64,000 nt of DNA from Adiantum capillus-veneris (GCA_014529385.2 CM043953.1:62807872-62871871); one strand, 5' to 3'. Counted from the first letter of the stretch, positions 1 to 10,984 are shown. Numbers and translations are program-made. The notes: generated by a model from the letters alone, not told the origin.

Positions 1-309
1 CACACACTCTACCTACCTACTTACAACTAATACACCTACAGTTACACAATAACACACTTCATTAGCTCTAACAGAATTACTTCCTACTTACTGTACTTTA
101 CATTACACAGAACTAACAACCTTAATAATAACACCTTATCACAGAGAAAACACAGTACCTTTCAAAACTTCATTAACAAAAAGAAATACACAGTAGCAAA
201 AACAAAATCCTTCTTCTCAACACACGCACCTTCCTTCCCTACCTTTCCTACAATTGAAATTGCACCACAAAAGAAGCACAGAGTGCCATTCAAGCTTAGT
301 GTATGGCAT

Positions 310-327
310 TCCCTAGCAACGACGCCA
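310..327 (-). other. Primer-binding site, Asp-tRNA type, mutated
   Basis: On the minus strand this reads TGGCGTCGTTGCTAGGGA. It lies 4 bases from the LTR, exactly as in the better preserved copy at 18940-18957, and differs from that copy at a few positions. The ending TGGCGCCGTTGCCGGGGA is known as the complement of plant Asp-tRNA in Athila elements. Confidence 0.6.
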
Positions 328-331
328 AAAA

Positions 332-563
332 TATGCGCGTCTGTCGCACGTGTCAATGCAAGGAACTTGCCGATACACTGTGTGCGAGCCAAAAATGGCT
401 CCAAGCACGTAACTAGCCTAAACTAGTAAGCTCAAAGATGGCGATGGTGCCTCACTCACCGCTCTACGCTTGCTGTCATGGAGGATTCCTCGCCGCGAAG
501 AAGAAGGAGACGCCGCTACGCCGCGCTCAACCGCCTAACCGCCATCGTGCCACCGTCGCAATG

Positions 564-594
<31 letters not shown>

Positions 595-920
595 GCATAC
601 ACACACACACAAGGAGATGAAGAAGAAGATGGAGATGGAGCAAGAGCACTCTTCAATTGCACAAATGAGAGAATGAGTGAATTTTAGGTTTAGTTGACTT
701 TTATATGAGGTCGCCCCATTCACACTTGGGCGCCCATGCTTAGCCAACTAATCCCTTGAATGTTCCAGTTAGAGTGTGCCTCTCATCGACGATCACTCTT
801 ACCCTTTTCCTATTGGACCGACAAGCCGGTACCTGACTCTACCATATAAATAATACGGTGTCCGTCTTAGGTGATATGAATGTGCGTAAGGGGTGATAGG
901 AATGTGTGTGAGGGTTAACA
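332..920 (-). repeat. 5' LTR of the truncated Athila-like element
   Basis: The LTR begins TATGCGCG (usual TG end mutated to TA) and ends GGTTAACA. It contains a (CT)n tract at about 564-592 and a minus-strand TATA-like ACATATAAAAG around 697-708. Same layout as the LTRs at 14484-15058, 18962-19538 and 50621-51164. Confidence 0.75.
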
Positions 921-1900
921 CATTCCAACAATGAAATGGAGTATGCAGCTCTTACTTTAAGGCTTGAGCAAAATCCATGGCATTCAACATCTTGATGTCT
1001 TTGGTGATGCTATGCTACTTGTCAAATAGAGAAATAGCACTTAGGCCTACAAGAACCACAATTTATAAGGCCACCTTTGGAAAATCAAGAGGCTTAAAGA
1101 GAACTTTTAGGTAGTCCAAGTACACTACGTGCCTAGGACAAAGAGCCAAGATGCGGATTCCTTGGCTATTGAGAGCCTACAAAATGTTTCTATAAGGGCT
1201 ATAGTCTTGAAACGACCATTGTTTCAAGGTAGTGATTGAATGCAAGACATTGTTCACTTTTTTGGACATAGGTGAATGTCCATATGATCTCACTAAAGGA
1301 AAGAAGTAGTGGCTAGTTCATAAAGCTAGTAGGAACAAGTTGATAAACCATGAACTGCAAAGGAAAAGATCAAGTATTGAGAAAAATACCTCCTTCTATT
1401 GATATTAGGAATATTCTTACTAGTTTTCATTAAAGTGTCTACGGGGAGCACTTTGCACAAGAGTTCACTAGCAAGAAGATACAACATGCTAGCTATGTAT
1501 GGACAAGCTTTCACGTGGATGTACATCACTAGCACAAAACATGCAAGGATTGTTAGAAAGCTTGTGATAGGAAGCTCACTTATGATCCACATACCCCATG
1601 ATTTTTTATGGGCCATTCAAGAAATGGGGAATAGATGCCATTGGGCCTCTACCTCAAGTGAAATCAAGAAAGGAATCTATAATCATAGGAGTTGACTACA
1701 TGATCAGGTGGGTGGAGGTAGTAGCAACCACTTGTATCACAACCAAATAAGTGGTAAAGTTTATTTTTAAAGCATCTGCTGCAAGTTTGGCATAGCTCTT
1801 AAGGTTCTCATATAGAGGACCGGGCTTTAGGGCTAATCTAGTTGGAAAAAACATGGAGAAATTGGGCATCTCAAGGCAAGGTTCCACTCCCTACTATCCA
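921..1900 (+). pseudogene. Decayed Ty3/gypsy RNase H and integrase
   Basis: Translated fragments in several frames read like the end of a gypsy pol. Near 935 there is NEMEYAALTLRLE, matching the RNase H motif usually written NNEAEYEAL. Near 1445-1575 there is EHFAQEFTSKKIQHASYVW followed by CKDC, the zinc-binding N-terminal part of integrase. Near 1625-1800 there are remnants of the W-G-I-D catalytic start and of the block usually read VDYFTRWVE. Stops and frameshifts are frequent, so the copy is dead. The Athila-like LTR ending at 920 abuts its left side, which suggests that the Athila-like element inserted here. Lineage within gypsy cannot be fixed from these fragments. Confidence 0.7.
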
Positions 1901-4900
1901 CAATGTAATAGCCAGGGGTTGCCATTTTTTGAGCTAAAACACATGAGCTAGCACACCAAGGATCAAAATCGATACATAATTTATCCTTGAGTTATTGAAA
2001 ATCTTGATCATAATGACTATATTTTGAGTATAAAATATGGTTAAAGGGGTTTTTTTTTTTTGACACCATTACCTTCAAGCATAGAAGGTATTGTAACCTT
2101 CCAATAAAATTTGCTACTCTCATTAGGCCATTAAGGTGTGCCTTAAAACGCATGTTCTCATAGTAAATACTGATATTTTAATTTGATTAGCCTAGACTCT
2201 GAGGAAAAAAAATATACAAAAAGATGGACATTGGCCAAGGAATCCAAATTGATACTACATAATGGTATTTTAATTGTATTAGTTGAAAATTTGAGGTACA
2301 AAAAAGACGAAACTTTTGAAGTATATAAACATGGACAAGTCACCAAAGCACCCAAACTAGTACTATTTAGGTTATGAAACTCTTGAGAGTGGAGTGTGGA
2401 GCTCATCTTTTATCAAAGCAGCCTAGTGTCCACTAGTTTATAGATTTCCAAGTCAACGTGTAGGTGATAGAGGACATATTAATAATGTTTAAGAGGTATG
2501 TAACTCTCTGCTTTGCATGACCTACAAATATAGTCCTCAAAAGAACAAGATGTATTCAATATCTTTCCTCCTTAACCCAACAGTGGATCAACATACTCCC
2601 TTTGTTGAGTAACATGTTTGTGCAAGGACTCATAATCCAATGATATTGTAGAATCAATACTAGTATACATGTCCTTACCGATTGATCTTCTAGTAATAAC
2701 TTTTTGACCTTTTCATACTTGGGCCTAGCTTTTGTGTGTAAAAGATTCTCACATGCTCATTCAGATGGATTTAGGGCACCCATTCCATGTATGCCATCCA
2801 AAATATATCCTGCACCTTGAAGACTTTGAAGGTCCCTCGTAGTAAGCGATGCTCCTTTTGGCCACTAACCATTTAGTAGGTGTAGGTGATATTATTCCAT
2901 AGATAACATTTGTTGTCTCTCAACTATGCTCAACACTATCACCACAAAACCATGTCATCTACAGTTGAATGTCACTGTCATCTAGTTCTATTTCTTCCAT
3001 AGAAAGAAGGTACCAAAACTCCTTAATTTCTTATACATCCCTTTGAATGTATGTATGTGTTACACTTAGATTTGATGGAATTGAGATATCCTTGGCATCT
3101 GACCATACTCCTCAAATTGGTCCGACGTATTGCCCACATGGATTCACTCACATCAATTTTTTCCTTTTAGGAATATTATCATCTTCCTAAAAGGAAAAAA
3201 TGGTAACACATGAGAAAAGTCTTTGTTACTAAGGCATGGTGACATTTTGAAACTCTATCTTGTTTGAGTCAAACTCATGACTTAGCGATGCAAGTGATCT
3301 AGGTCTTTTGTCTGTGAATGTGGTAGTATTTTGACAGTCAACATTTGCCTCAAGAACAATACCAATTCCTGTAGCAACTATATTTTTTAAAGTCTGTTAT
3401 CTACCTCTTTGGGTATGTTTATGTCATCCTCATCATCTCCCTGTGTTGTAAATTTTGTAAGATAGGTCCAACTCCTATGTGTTGCCCCTTCAAGAAAGCA
3501 CTATGCCGTGATCCTTGTAGGAATGCACCAAAGAGATATGCCTATACAAGGATATATTTGACACCATTGTTTGTGGCCATCTAGCGCCCATCAATGTATT
3601 CAGACATGTTACAATGCAGGATCATATATTATCATCTTCCTCCATTGCATAGAGAAAATGTAAGAATGTTTGAAAAGGAACAAAAAAGATATGAATTAAT
3701 GATAAGATTTTGCAAGAAAAGCAAGATACTTTTAGAATATATTTTGATCCCAAGTGAAAAACTCTAGCATACCACCATGAGATAGTTTTTACCATTGTTT
3801 CATGGTTTTGGTTTTTGTGTTATCCTTCTCCAAGCACTCACATAGAGACTTTAGCTCCATAGTGGTTCTTTCAATATAGAGGGAGCCTTTTTCCAAGCCC
3901 TACACCAAATTTTGAACTCCATTTGACACTCCAGTCGAACACAATTTCTTAAATGTTTATCCAAGCTGTCTTCCCAATTATAGGGGCAAGTTCATTCTTT
4001 TCCTTCCATCATATTAGCAACATTTTTGCGATTTGGGATAGATTGAATGCGAATGTAGCAGAGAAAGCTTAGTATCTTCCCCATCATGTATGTTTCTAAG
4101 ACACCACCAGGGATTTTTCCAGCGAAATAGAGACAACCATCCTTATACAAAATCTTAAAGAATGCCACATTGCTTAACAAAAGATACGTTTGAGTACTTT
4201 TCGGGATGAGCAAATTTGTTAGGCAACACAGGAATGCCTATAGAAGAGCTTGCTCAATGCTCACTTAATAGATGATCGTGAACAAAACCAGGGTTTTATA
4301 ATTCCTAAATTTATATGGGCTTTTATTATTTTTAAGTTTAAATGGGGTTTATATTTATTCCTTAGTTTATTATGGGGTTTTATAGTTGTTAAATGAGACT
4401 TGCCTTATATTGATGGGGATGCCAACAAAAATAGGGCATGGATTATGCTAATGAGGGTCTACCAATGAAACTATAGTAATACGACATGGACGTTGATTAT
4501 GTGGCTTGTCATCGATGTTAAAGATGATCTGGCTTGTGTTAATGAAGGACTAGCAACACAAACTAAAGTAATACATTATTGACATTGATTTTGTGGCCTT
4601 TTCACCAACCTTATATTAATGGGGATGTCCCCAAAAAAAAAGGGTATGGCTTATGTTAATGAGGGCTACCAACAAAACTGTAGTAATACAACATCGACGT
4701 TGATTCTATGGCTTGCCATCAATGTTAAAGACGGTCTGGCTTATGTTAATGAAGGACTAGCAACACAAACTAAAGTAAGACGGCATTGACGTTGATTTTG
4801 TGGCCTTTGCTGAATTTTTCCACCAAAATTAGATATAAGTCTTGCCATCAACGTTCAATTTGAGGATTTTTCTAGGGAGATTAGATGTGAGGCCTGCCTT

Positions 4901-5396
4901 TTGTTGAATTTTGACAGTGAAATTAGATGTGAGACTGAGTTATGTTGAGTTAATGTTGATGTTTCATTGTTTGCTGAGTTATGATGAGCATCACCCCCTC
5001 TACAATTTTACCAGTGAAATTTAATGTGAGGCCTTAGCCTAAGTACTTGTGAAATTCTCTTTTCACGAGTTTTAAACTATGTTAAATGTGTATGTACATA
5101 CTCTTGGGACATTTCTCCACCAGCGAAATCAAAAGGACATAGGGGGATAGAACATGGTGTTGCCATAAATGAGTCCTCACATTCAAAAGATGTTCAAATG
5201 GGCAATAATATGGGACCATGAGTCATGGGAGTATTGTGAAGCAACATGCTTTGAAAAGAGAGAAGCAAAGCTTGGTGCAGTCTGAGAGGTCCAGAGGTAG
5301 AGGCTCAACAGCTTGTTGGAATGCAGGCTCAAAGTCAAGATGTCTGGTGGCAATCTAGTCGAAAAGTCCGATAGACATCATTGTGTGGTGACCCTC
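1901..5396. other. Non-coding or unrecognised DNA
   Basis: I see no recognisable gene over this 3.5 kb. Open frames are short (at most about 80 codons) and match no family I know. A poly-T run lies at about 2047-2061. A two-unit tandem repeat lies at 4403-4815. The 5 bases at the right end, ATAGG, are the left copy of the target duplication of the copia element. Confidence 0.6.
4403..4815. repeat. Tandem duplication, unit about 206 bp
   Basis: The block beginning CCTTATATTGATGGGGATG (4403) recurs as CCTTATATTAATGGGGATG (4609), and the order of sub-blocks is the same in both. Within each unit the phrase with GACGTTGATT and GTGGC(C/T)T appears twice, so the ~206-bp unit itself looks like two related ~100-bp halves. 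Confidence 0.8.
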
Positions 5397-5645
5397 ATAG
5401 GTGTTAAGTATGGAGCCTGATTTACCCTTGTAATTTTCTGCGGTAAAAGCGCACATTTGTAAGGCTCCCATTATGAGGAGAAGCCATCGTGCCTGAAGGA
5501 AAATCACTCACCGGAAACCAAAATTTTCACGGACAAGAATCAGGGGCAACTTTAAAGGCCTCAGGGGCGGAGGCCCCCGAGACTTTTTTTTCGCCGGAAT
5601 ATTATGGCCGGACGACGACCGGAAAGTGGTCGGAAAACAACCGGT

Positions 5646-5746
5646 CGGTTGGCCGGTGGCCGGTAGTCAATGGCCGATGGCCGGTGGTCGGAAGTCAATG
5701 GCCGGTGGCCGGTGGTCGGAAGTCAATGGCCGGTGGTCGGTGGCCG
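5646..5746 (+). repeat. GC-rich tandem repeats in the LTR promoter region
   Basis: About three imperfect units built from GGTCGGAAGTCAATGGCCGG and GGCCGGTGG run in tandem, 130-230 bp upstream of the TATA box. The same array occurs at about 10432-10530 in the 3' LTR. Short tandem repeats upstream of the TATA box are known in other plant LTRs (Tnt1, Tto1) as transcription-factor binding arrays; a similar role here is inference. Confidence 0.8.
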
Positions 5747-5876
5747 AATTCAAAAGCGGACTTGTCTTCTCAAGGGCGGCCACACATGGGCGAATTGGAG
5801 GGTCCGATTTGGACTTATTCGCAAAAGGGCGGTTACACATGGCTGTCTCTCATAAGAGAGGGCAACCCTTTTGGCC

Positions 5877-5884
5877 TATAAAAG
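5877..5884 (+). promoter_or_regulatory. TATA box of the copia LTR
   Basis: TATAAAAG, repeated at 10662-10669 in the 3' LTR. It sits downstream of the GC-rich repeats and about 310 bp before the LTR end, a plausible place for the element's start of transcription. Confidence 0.65.
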
Positions 5885-6192
5885 GAGGCCATTTCTACAC
5901 ACATTTCATAGTGTGAAGTTGATGCAACAAGGTGAGTGTGAGGTGGTGAGAGTGAAGCAAGGCGGGAGCTCCATTAAGGGTATAATCCCTTTGTAAACTA
6001 CTTCTTGTTTTGAAGTACTAAAGCCATTGAGTGGCTGCTTTCCCGTGGACATAGCACACATTGGGTGAACCACGTATATCGTGTGTACTCTCTCTCTCTC
6101 TCTTCTCTATAATATCGTGTATATAAATCTGTCTCTCTCCATTAAGTAATCTACTCAATTATCTATTTAGCTACGTCTTATTTCCTAACAAC

Positions 6193-6204
6193 TGGTATCA
6201 GAGC
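6193..6204 (+). other. Primer-binding site (initiator Met-tRNA)
   Basis: TGGTATCAGAGC, two bases after the LTR end, is the standard plant copia site complementary to the 3' end of initiator methionine tRNA. Confidence 0.92.
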
Positions 6205-6263
6205 AAGGTTTCCTCGTAGCTAAATTATCTCAAGGAAAGGATTCCTTAAATTGAGTGGGAGTT

Positions 6264-7334
6264 ATGGCGGAGGAAGGGAAGCTCAAGATTGAGAAGTTCA
6301 ACGGCAAAAACTACCAACATTGGAAGATGCAGATTGAAAACTATCTCTACCAGAAGGACCTCTATTTGCCACTAGGCGGTCTTGCGAAGAAGCCCGCAAC
6401 AATGGCAGATGAAGCATGGATTGTCCTTGATCGAAAGGCACTGGGAACAATCCGGTTAAGCTTGGCGTCATCGGTGGCCTTCAATGTTTCGGAGATGAAG
6501 ACCACGGAGGACTTGATGAAGTCACTTGACGACTTCTACGAGAAACCATCGGCATCCAATAAGGTATTTCTTATGAAGCGCTTGTTCAATCTAAAGATGG
6601 CAGAGAATGGTTTAGTTACAGAACACCTAAATGACTTTAACACAAACATAAGTCAACTTCGATCAGTGAAAATCAATTTCGATGACGAAGTGCGAGCTCT
6701 CCTTATATTATCATCTCTACCGGATAGTTGGGACAGCCTTGTGATGGTTGTAAGTAATTCTATCTCTGGCACAAATACTCTTAAGTTTGATGATGTTGTG
6801 GGTGTTCTCCTAAGCGAGGAAATGCGAAGGAGAAGCACAGGAGAATCATCACGTGCTGCACTATTAGTGGAAACAAGAGGAAGGCTTAAGGAGAGGTTCA
6901 AAAACCAAAAGGGTCGTGATCGCTCAACGCGGAGCAAGTCACGCACAAAGTCAGTTCTTGGATGTTGGAACTGCGGCAAGAAGGGCCACGTCAAGAAGGA
7001 TTGCTGGTCCAAGAAGAAGAAGGAGACAGAGTCTCAAGACAACAAGCCAACATCGGAGGCCAATGTGGCATGTAAAGTAGAGCAAGATGCTCTAATTCTC
7101 TCATTAGACAATGTGTCTAATTCCTGGATAGTAGATTCCGGGGTTCATTCCATGCGACACCACACAAGCAAAATTTCCAAGACTACACCAAAGGTAATTT
7201 TGGGTATGTATACTTGGGAGATGATGAAGCTTGTGAGATTGTCGGCAAAGGTACAGTTTCTATCAAAACTGCTAACGAAAATGAATGGAAGCTTAAAGAT
7301 GTTAGGCATGTTCCTTCTCTTCGCAAAAATTTGA
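6264..7334 (+). CDS. copia gag with the start of protease
   Basis: The start is the ATG at 6264 (MAEEGKLKIEKFNGKNY); an in-frame GTG lies 9 bases upstream but is not needed. Residues about 10-210 are a UBN2-type copia gag: the N-K-Y/W-pattern start, LMKRLFNLKM, and LPDSWDSLVMV. A CCHC zinc knuckle (CWNCGKKGHVKKDC) follows at about 6963-7004; it packages element RNA. Then comes the protease start NSWIVDSG with the catalytic Asp-Ser-Gly. Immediately after DSG the frame is lost: the sequence to 7334 in this frame is out of register, and the proper continuation is in another frame from about 7142. So gag is intact but the protease is cut in its active-site motif. Confidence 0.88.
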   Translation: MAEEGKLKIEKFNGKNYQHWKMQIENYLYQKDLYLPLGGLAKKPATMADEAWIVLDRKALGTIRLSLASSVAFNVSEMKTTEDLMKSLDDFYEKPSASNKVFLMKRLFNLKMAENGLVTEHLNDFNTNISQLRSVKINFDDEVRALLILSSLPDSWDSLVMVVSNSISGTNTLKFDDVVGVLLSEEMRRRSTGESSRAALLVETRGRLKERFKNQKGRDRSTRSKSRTKSVLGCWNCGKKGHVKKDCWSKKKKETESQDNKPTSEANVACKVEQDALILSLDNVSNSWIVDSGVHSMRHHTSKISKTTPKVILGMYTWEMMKLVRLSAKVQFLSKLLTKMNGSLKMLGMFLLFAKI

Positions 7335-8104
7335 TCTCTACAGGACAATTGGACGATGAAGGTCACAACATTGCATTCGGAAACAAACGGTGGAAGATCT
7401 CAAAGGGATCTTTGGTGGTTTCCAAGGGTGAAAAAGTCGGTACACTTTACTTGTGTACTGTTAGCACACAACCTTCAACTTGTGCAGCAACTACAGAAGT
7501 TGACAATGCGGTGTGGCACTACCGACTTTGGCATATGAGTGCCAAAGGAATGCAAATCCTTCAAACAAAGAAGCTTTTACCACGTTTGAAAGAAGTGAAC
7601 TTAGAGTTATGTGAAGATTGTGTTTATGGTAAACAAAAGAGGGTAAAATTTCAAAAATCAGGAAATGAAAGAAAAAATAAAAAACTTGAGTTGGTTCATT
7701 CTGATGTTTGGGGTCGTGCAAGTACACCATCACTTGGTGGCTCATTGTACTATGTAACATTCATAGACGATGCGACTAGAAAAACATGGGTTTATGTCAT
7801 GAAGAATAAATCCGATGTATTTTCCATATTTCAAAGGTGGAAAGCCTTTGTGGAGAATGAAACAGGTACCAAGGTTAAATGCCTCAGATCCGACAATGGA
7901 GGCGAATATTGTAGCCAAGCTTTTGAAAGCTTTTGTGCTAGCAATGGCATTCGGAGGCAAAGGACAACCCCAAGGACACCTCAACAACATGGGATTTCGG
8001 AAAGGATGAACAGGACAATCATGGAACGAGCACGAAGCATGCGACTACATGCAGACCTACCACTTGAGCTTTGGGCGGAAGCTGTAGTACGTCTGTGTAC
8101 TTAA
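7142..8104 (+). pseudogene. copia protease remainder and integrase, frameshifted
   Basis: The frame opens after the shift in the DSG motif and runs to a stop at 8102-8104. It holds the protease second half (GDDEACEIVGKGTV, LKDVRHVPSLRKNLISTGQL), then the integrase zinc site (WHYRLWHM ... CEDCVYGK). The integrase core follows with the three acidic residues in place: HSDVWG, RSDNGGEY and GISERMN. It copies element DNA ends into the genome. A second frameshift near 8085-8095, inside the block after ELWAEA, moves the reading frame again, so the protein ends early. The same sequence in decayed form lies at 28694-29492. Confidence 0.88.
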
Positions 8105-10143
8105 TCAATCGGTCACCCTCAACGGCATTGGATGGGGGAGTTCCAGAAGAGGCATGGACAGGTAAACCGGTGAATTATGCATTTCTCAAAGTGTTTGGGT
8201 GTGAGGCTTTCATGCACATAGATAGAAGCCTAAGATCAAAGTTAGATGCAAAGTCCAAAAAGTGTTTCTTCATTGGCTATGGAGAAGGAGACTTTGGGTA
8301 TCGCCTATGGAATCCTGAAGATGGTAAAATCTTAAGGAGTAGGGATGTAATTTTTAACGAACAAAATATGTACAAAGATTACTTGGAAAGAAAACAAACA
8401 AAAGAAACAGGTAATGAGTACATGGAGCTTGAGGACGGTGAAGACTCAAGGACTGCAAACGGTGACAATGTGCAACAACGTCAACCAAATGAGGAGCCTC
8501 AACCTATTTCCCGAAGATCTACAAGAACAAGTAGACCTCTAGAAAGGTTTGTTCCTTCCTTCAACCATCTCTTGATCTCAGATTCTGGAGAGCCGGAATC
8601 ATATGAAGAAGCTATGCAACATGAATCCAAAGAAGAATGGACGAAGAGCATGCAAGTGGAGATGGACTTACTACATCGCAACCAAACATGGGAGTTGGTT
8701 GAGTTGCCTAAAGGTAAGCGGGCACTTCAAAACAAATGGGTGTACAAGCTAAAGGAAGAAGAAGGTGGGAAGAAAAGGTACAAGTCTAGGCTTGTGGTAA
8801 AAGGTTTTTCTCAAAAGAAAGGTATTGGCTTCAATGAAATATTTTCTCCTGTTGTAAAAATGAACTCAATTAGGCTTGTCTTAAGCCTTGTGGCTGCTCA
8901 TGATCTAAATCTCGAGCAAATGGATGTAAATACGGCATTCCCTCACTGTGACTTAGAGGAGGAAATCTACATGCTTCAACCAAAGGGGTATGAAGTAAAA
9001 GGTAAGGAGAAAATGGTTTGCAAATTAAAGAAGAGCTTGTATGGTTTAAAGCAAGCATCAAGACAATGGTACTTGAAGTTTGATCGATGGATGTTGGATC
9101 ATGGATTCACAAGATGCAACTCGGATCACTGCGTCTACACGGAGAATTTGGGAGATGGGAAATTCATCATCCTAATGTTGTATGTTGATGACATGTTGAT
9201 TGCAAGTGCTAACATGCAGGACATCAAAGACCTAAAAGAGGAGCTGTCCAAATCTTTTTCAATGAAAGATTTAGGTGCTGCAAAGAGGATACTTGGTATA
9301 AAAATATCAAGGGACAGGACGAAGAAGACAATAAAGCTATCTCAAGAAGATTACATCAAGAAGGTACTAGAAAGGTTTGCAATGCAAAATGCAAAACCAG
9401 TTTCTACACCTTTGGCTAGTCATTTTAAACTAACGAAGGATATGTGTCCAAAGACACAAGAGGAGATAGCCTATATGTCTAAAGTTCCATATGCTGCAGC
9501 GGTAGGTTCTCTAATGTATGCTATGGTCTGGACAAGGCCAGACATTGCACATGCAGTGGGAGTTGTGAGTAGGTTCATGGACAACCCAGGTAAAGAGCAT
9601 TGGCAAGCTGTGAAGTGGATACTTAGGTATCTAAAAGGGACAACAACAAATGCTTTGTATTTTGGAGGAACTGATATTTTTCTAGAAGGGTATGCTGATG
9701 CAGATATGGCAGGTGACAAAGATACTCGAAGGAGCACTATTGGCTATGTGTTCACAGTTGGAGGCACAGCAGTAAGCTGGGCTTCAAAGCTGCAGAAAGT
9801 GGTTTCACTTTCTACCACGGAAGCAGAGTATGTAGCAATGACGGAGGCAAGTAAAGAAATTCTGTTGGTTCGCAGATTCTTAGAAGAGCTTGGATTCAAA
9901 GAAGACAATTGTGTCTTGTACAGTGATAGCCAAAGCGCTATCCATCTTGCGAAGAACTCAGCCTTTCATTCAAGGACAAAGCACATTGAGGTGAGATATC
10001 ACTTCATACGCACTCTTTTGGAAGAGAGACAACTAAATCTAGGAAAGGTGCATACAAGTGAAAATCTTGCAGACATGTTTACAAAGGTGGTCAACAAGGA
10101 GAAGTTGAGCTTTTGCTCATCTTCAATCGGCATTCAAGGATAA
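8071..10143 (+). CDS. copia reverse transcriptase and RNase H
   Basis: About 680 codons without a stop, but with no start of its own: it is the third frame of the broken gag-pol. It begins with the integrase C-terminal region (STSVYLINRSPS; FGCEAF; FIGYGEGDFGYRLWNP). The RT domain runs from about NQTWELVELPKGK (8670) and carries the catalytic YVDD at 9181-9192. RNase H follows, with EGYADADMAG, STTEAEYVA and YSDSQSA holding the acidic catalytic residues. In the RT, the usual LHGDLEEEIYM motif reads FPHCDLEEEIYM, two changes that might affect function. The product would make cDNA from element RNA in cytoplasmic particles. Confidence 0.92.
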   Translation: MGGSCSTSVYLINRSPSTALDGGVPEEAWTGKPVNYAFLKVFGCEAFMHIDRSLRSKLDAKSKKCFFIGYGEGDFGYRLWNPEDGKILRSRDVIFNEQNMYKDYLERKQTKETGNEYMELEDGEDSRTANGDNVQQRQPNEEPQPISRRSTRTSRPLERFVPSFNHLLISDSGEPESYEEAMQHESKEEWTKSMQVEMDLLHRNQTWELVELPKGKRALQNKWVYKLKEEEGGKKRYKSRLVVKGFSQKKGIGFNEIFSPVVKMNSIRLVLSLVAAHDLNLEQMDVNTAFPHCDLEEEIYMLQPKGYEVKGKEKMVCKLKKSLYGLKQASRQWYLKFDRWMLDHGFTRCNSDHCVYTENLGDGKFIILMLYVDDMLIASANMQDIKDLKEELSKSFSMKDLGAAKRILGIKISRDRTKKTIKLSQEDYIKKVLERFAMQNAKPVSTPLASHFKLTKDMCPKTQEEIAYMSKVPYAAAVGSLMYAMVWTRPDIAHAVGVVSRFMDNPGKEHWQAVKWILRYLKGTTTNALYFGGTDIFLEGYADADMAGDKDTRRSTIGYVFTVGGTAVSWASKLQKVVSLSTTEAEYVAMTEASKEILLVRRFLEELGFKEDNCVLYSDSQSAIHLAKNSAFHSRTKHIEVRYHFIRTLLEERQLNLGKVHTSENLADMFTKVVNKEKLSFCSSSIGIQG

Positions 10144-10203
10144 AAAGCCAGAATGGAAAGCAGTCACAGGTTTGGTTTGGAGATCAGTCTCCAAGTGGGA
10201 TAT

Positions 10204-10979
10204 TGTTAAGTATGGAGCCTGATTTACCCTTGTAATTTTCTGTGGTAAAAGCGCACATTTGTAAGGCCCCCATTATGAGGAGAAGCCATCGTGCGTGAAG
10301 GAAAATCACTCACCGGAAACCAAAATTTTCACGGACAAGAATCAGAGGCAACTTTAAAGGCCGGAATATTCTTTTTCGCCAGAATATTATGGCCGGACGG
10401 CGACCGGAAAGTGGTCGGAAAACAACCGGTCGGTTGGCCGGTGGCCGGTAGTCAATGGCCGATGGCCGGTGGTCGGAAGTCAATGGCCGGTGGCCGGTGG
10501 TCGAAAGTCAATGGCCGGTGGCCGGTGGCCGAATTCAAAAGCGGACTTGTCTTCTCAAGGGCGGCCACACATGGGCGGATTGGAGGGTCCGATTTGGACT
10601 TATTTGCACAAGGGCGGCTACACATGGCTGTCTCTCATAAGAGAGGGCAGCCCTTTTGGCCTATAAAAGGAGGCCATTTCTACACACATTTCATAGTGTG
10701 AAGTTGATGCAACAAGGTGAGTGTGAGGTGGTGAGAGTGAAGCAAGGCGGGAGCTCCATTAAGGGTATAATCCCTTCGTAAACTACTTCTTGTTTTGAAG
10801 TACTAAAGCCATTGAGTGGTTGCTTTCCCATGGACATAGCCCACATTGGGTGAACCACGTATATCGTGTGTACTCTCTCTCTCTCTCTCTCTACTCTATA
10901 ATCTCGTGTATATAAATCTGTCTCTCTCCATTAAATAATCTACTCAATTATCTATTTAGCTACGTCTTATTTCCTAACA
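10204..10979 (+). repeat. 3' LTR of the copia element
   Basis: 776 bp, TGTTAAG to CCTAACA, matching the 5' LTR including the GC-rich tandem repeats and TATA box. Followed directly by the right copy of the target duplication ATAGG. Confidence 0.95.
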
Positions 10980-10984
10980 ATAGG

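Larger units (their letters stand above)
1..920 (-). mobile_element. 5' end of an Athila-like LTR retrotransposon, cut by the window edge
   Basis: The element is transcribed leftwards. Its 5' LTR is 332-920, followed (going left) by a 4-base gap, a primer-binding site at 310-327 and an untranslated leader at 1-309. Both LTR and leader resemble the elements at 14484-19538 and 50621-58546: the LTR shares the blocks around the CT tract, the GGAGATG purine stretch and the terminal GGTTAACA. The leader shares the CTTCCCTACCTTTCCTA block just before the primer site. It is more diverged than the copy at 14484, so it is older. No coding sequence falls inside the window. Family assignment is by sequence similarity to the other two copies and by the Asp-tRNA-type primer site; no pol is visible here. 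Confidence 0.72.
5402..6190 (+). repeat. 5' LTR of the copia element
   Basis: 789 bp, TGTTAAG to CCTAACA. It contains GC-rich short tandem repeats (5646-5746), a TATA box (5877-5884) and a CT tract near 6090. Matches the 776-bp 3' LTR at 10204-10979 throughout. Confidence 0.95.
5402..10979 (+). mobile_element. Complete Ty1/copia LTR retrotransposon
   Basis: All parts are in place: 5' LTR 5402-6190, primer site 6193-6204, gag-pol 6264-10143, a purine-rich CCAAGTGGGA stretch just before the 3' LTR, and 3' LTR 10204-10979. Both LTRs start TGTTAAG and end CCTAACA. The 5-bp target duplication ATAGG is present at 5397-5401 and 10980-10984. The domain order gag, protease, integrase, RT, RNase H is that of Ty1/copia; RT motifs resemble the Tork/Tnt1 side of the superfamily. 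The LTRs differ by a number of substitutions and a local rearrangement near 5565-5595, and the reading frame is broken twice. The copy is therefore complete in structure but probably not autonomous now. Related fragments lie at 28694-29492 and 36216-36644. Confidence 0.95.

Noticed and set aside
1399-1695. 98-codon plus-strand open frame
   Set aside because: Out of frame with the recognisable gypsy integrase fragments in the same place; a shadow.
6653-7012. 119-codon minus-strand open frame opposite copia gag
   Set aside because: Antisense shadow of gag and its zinc knuckle.
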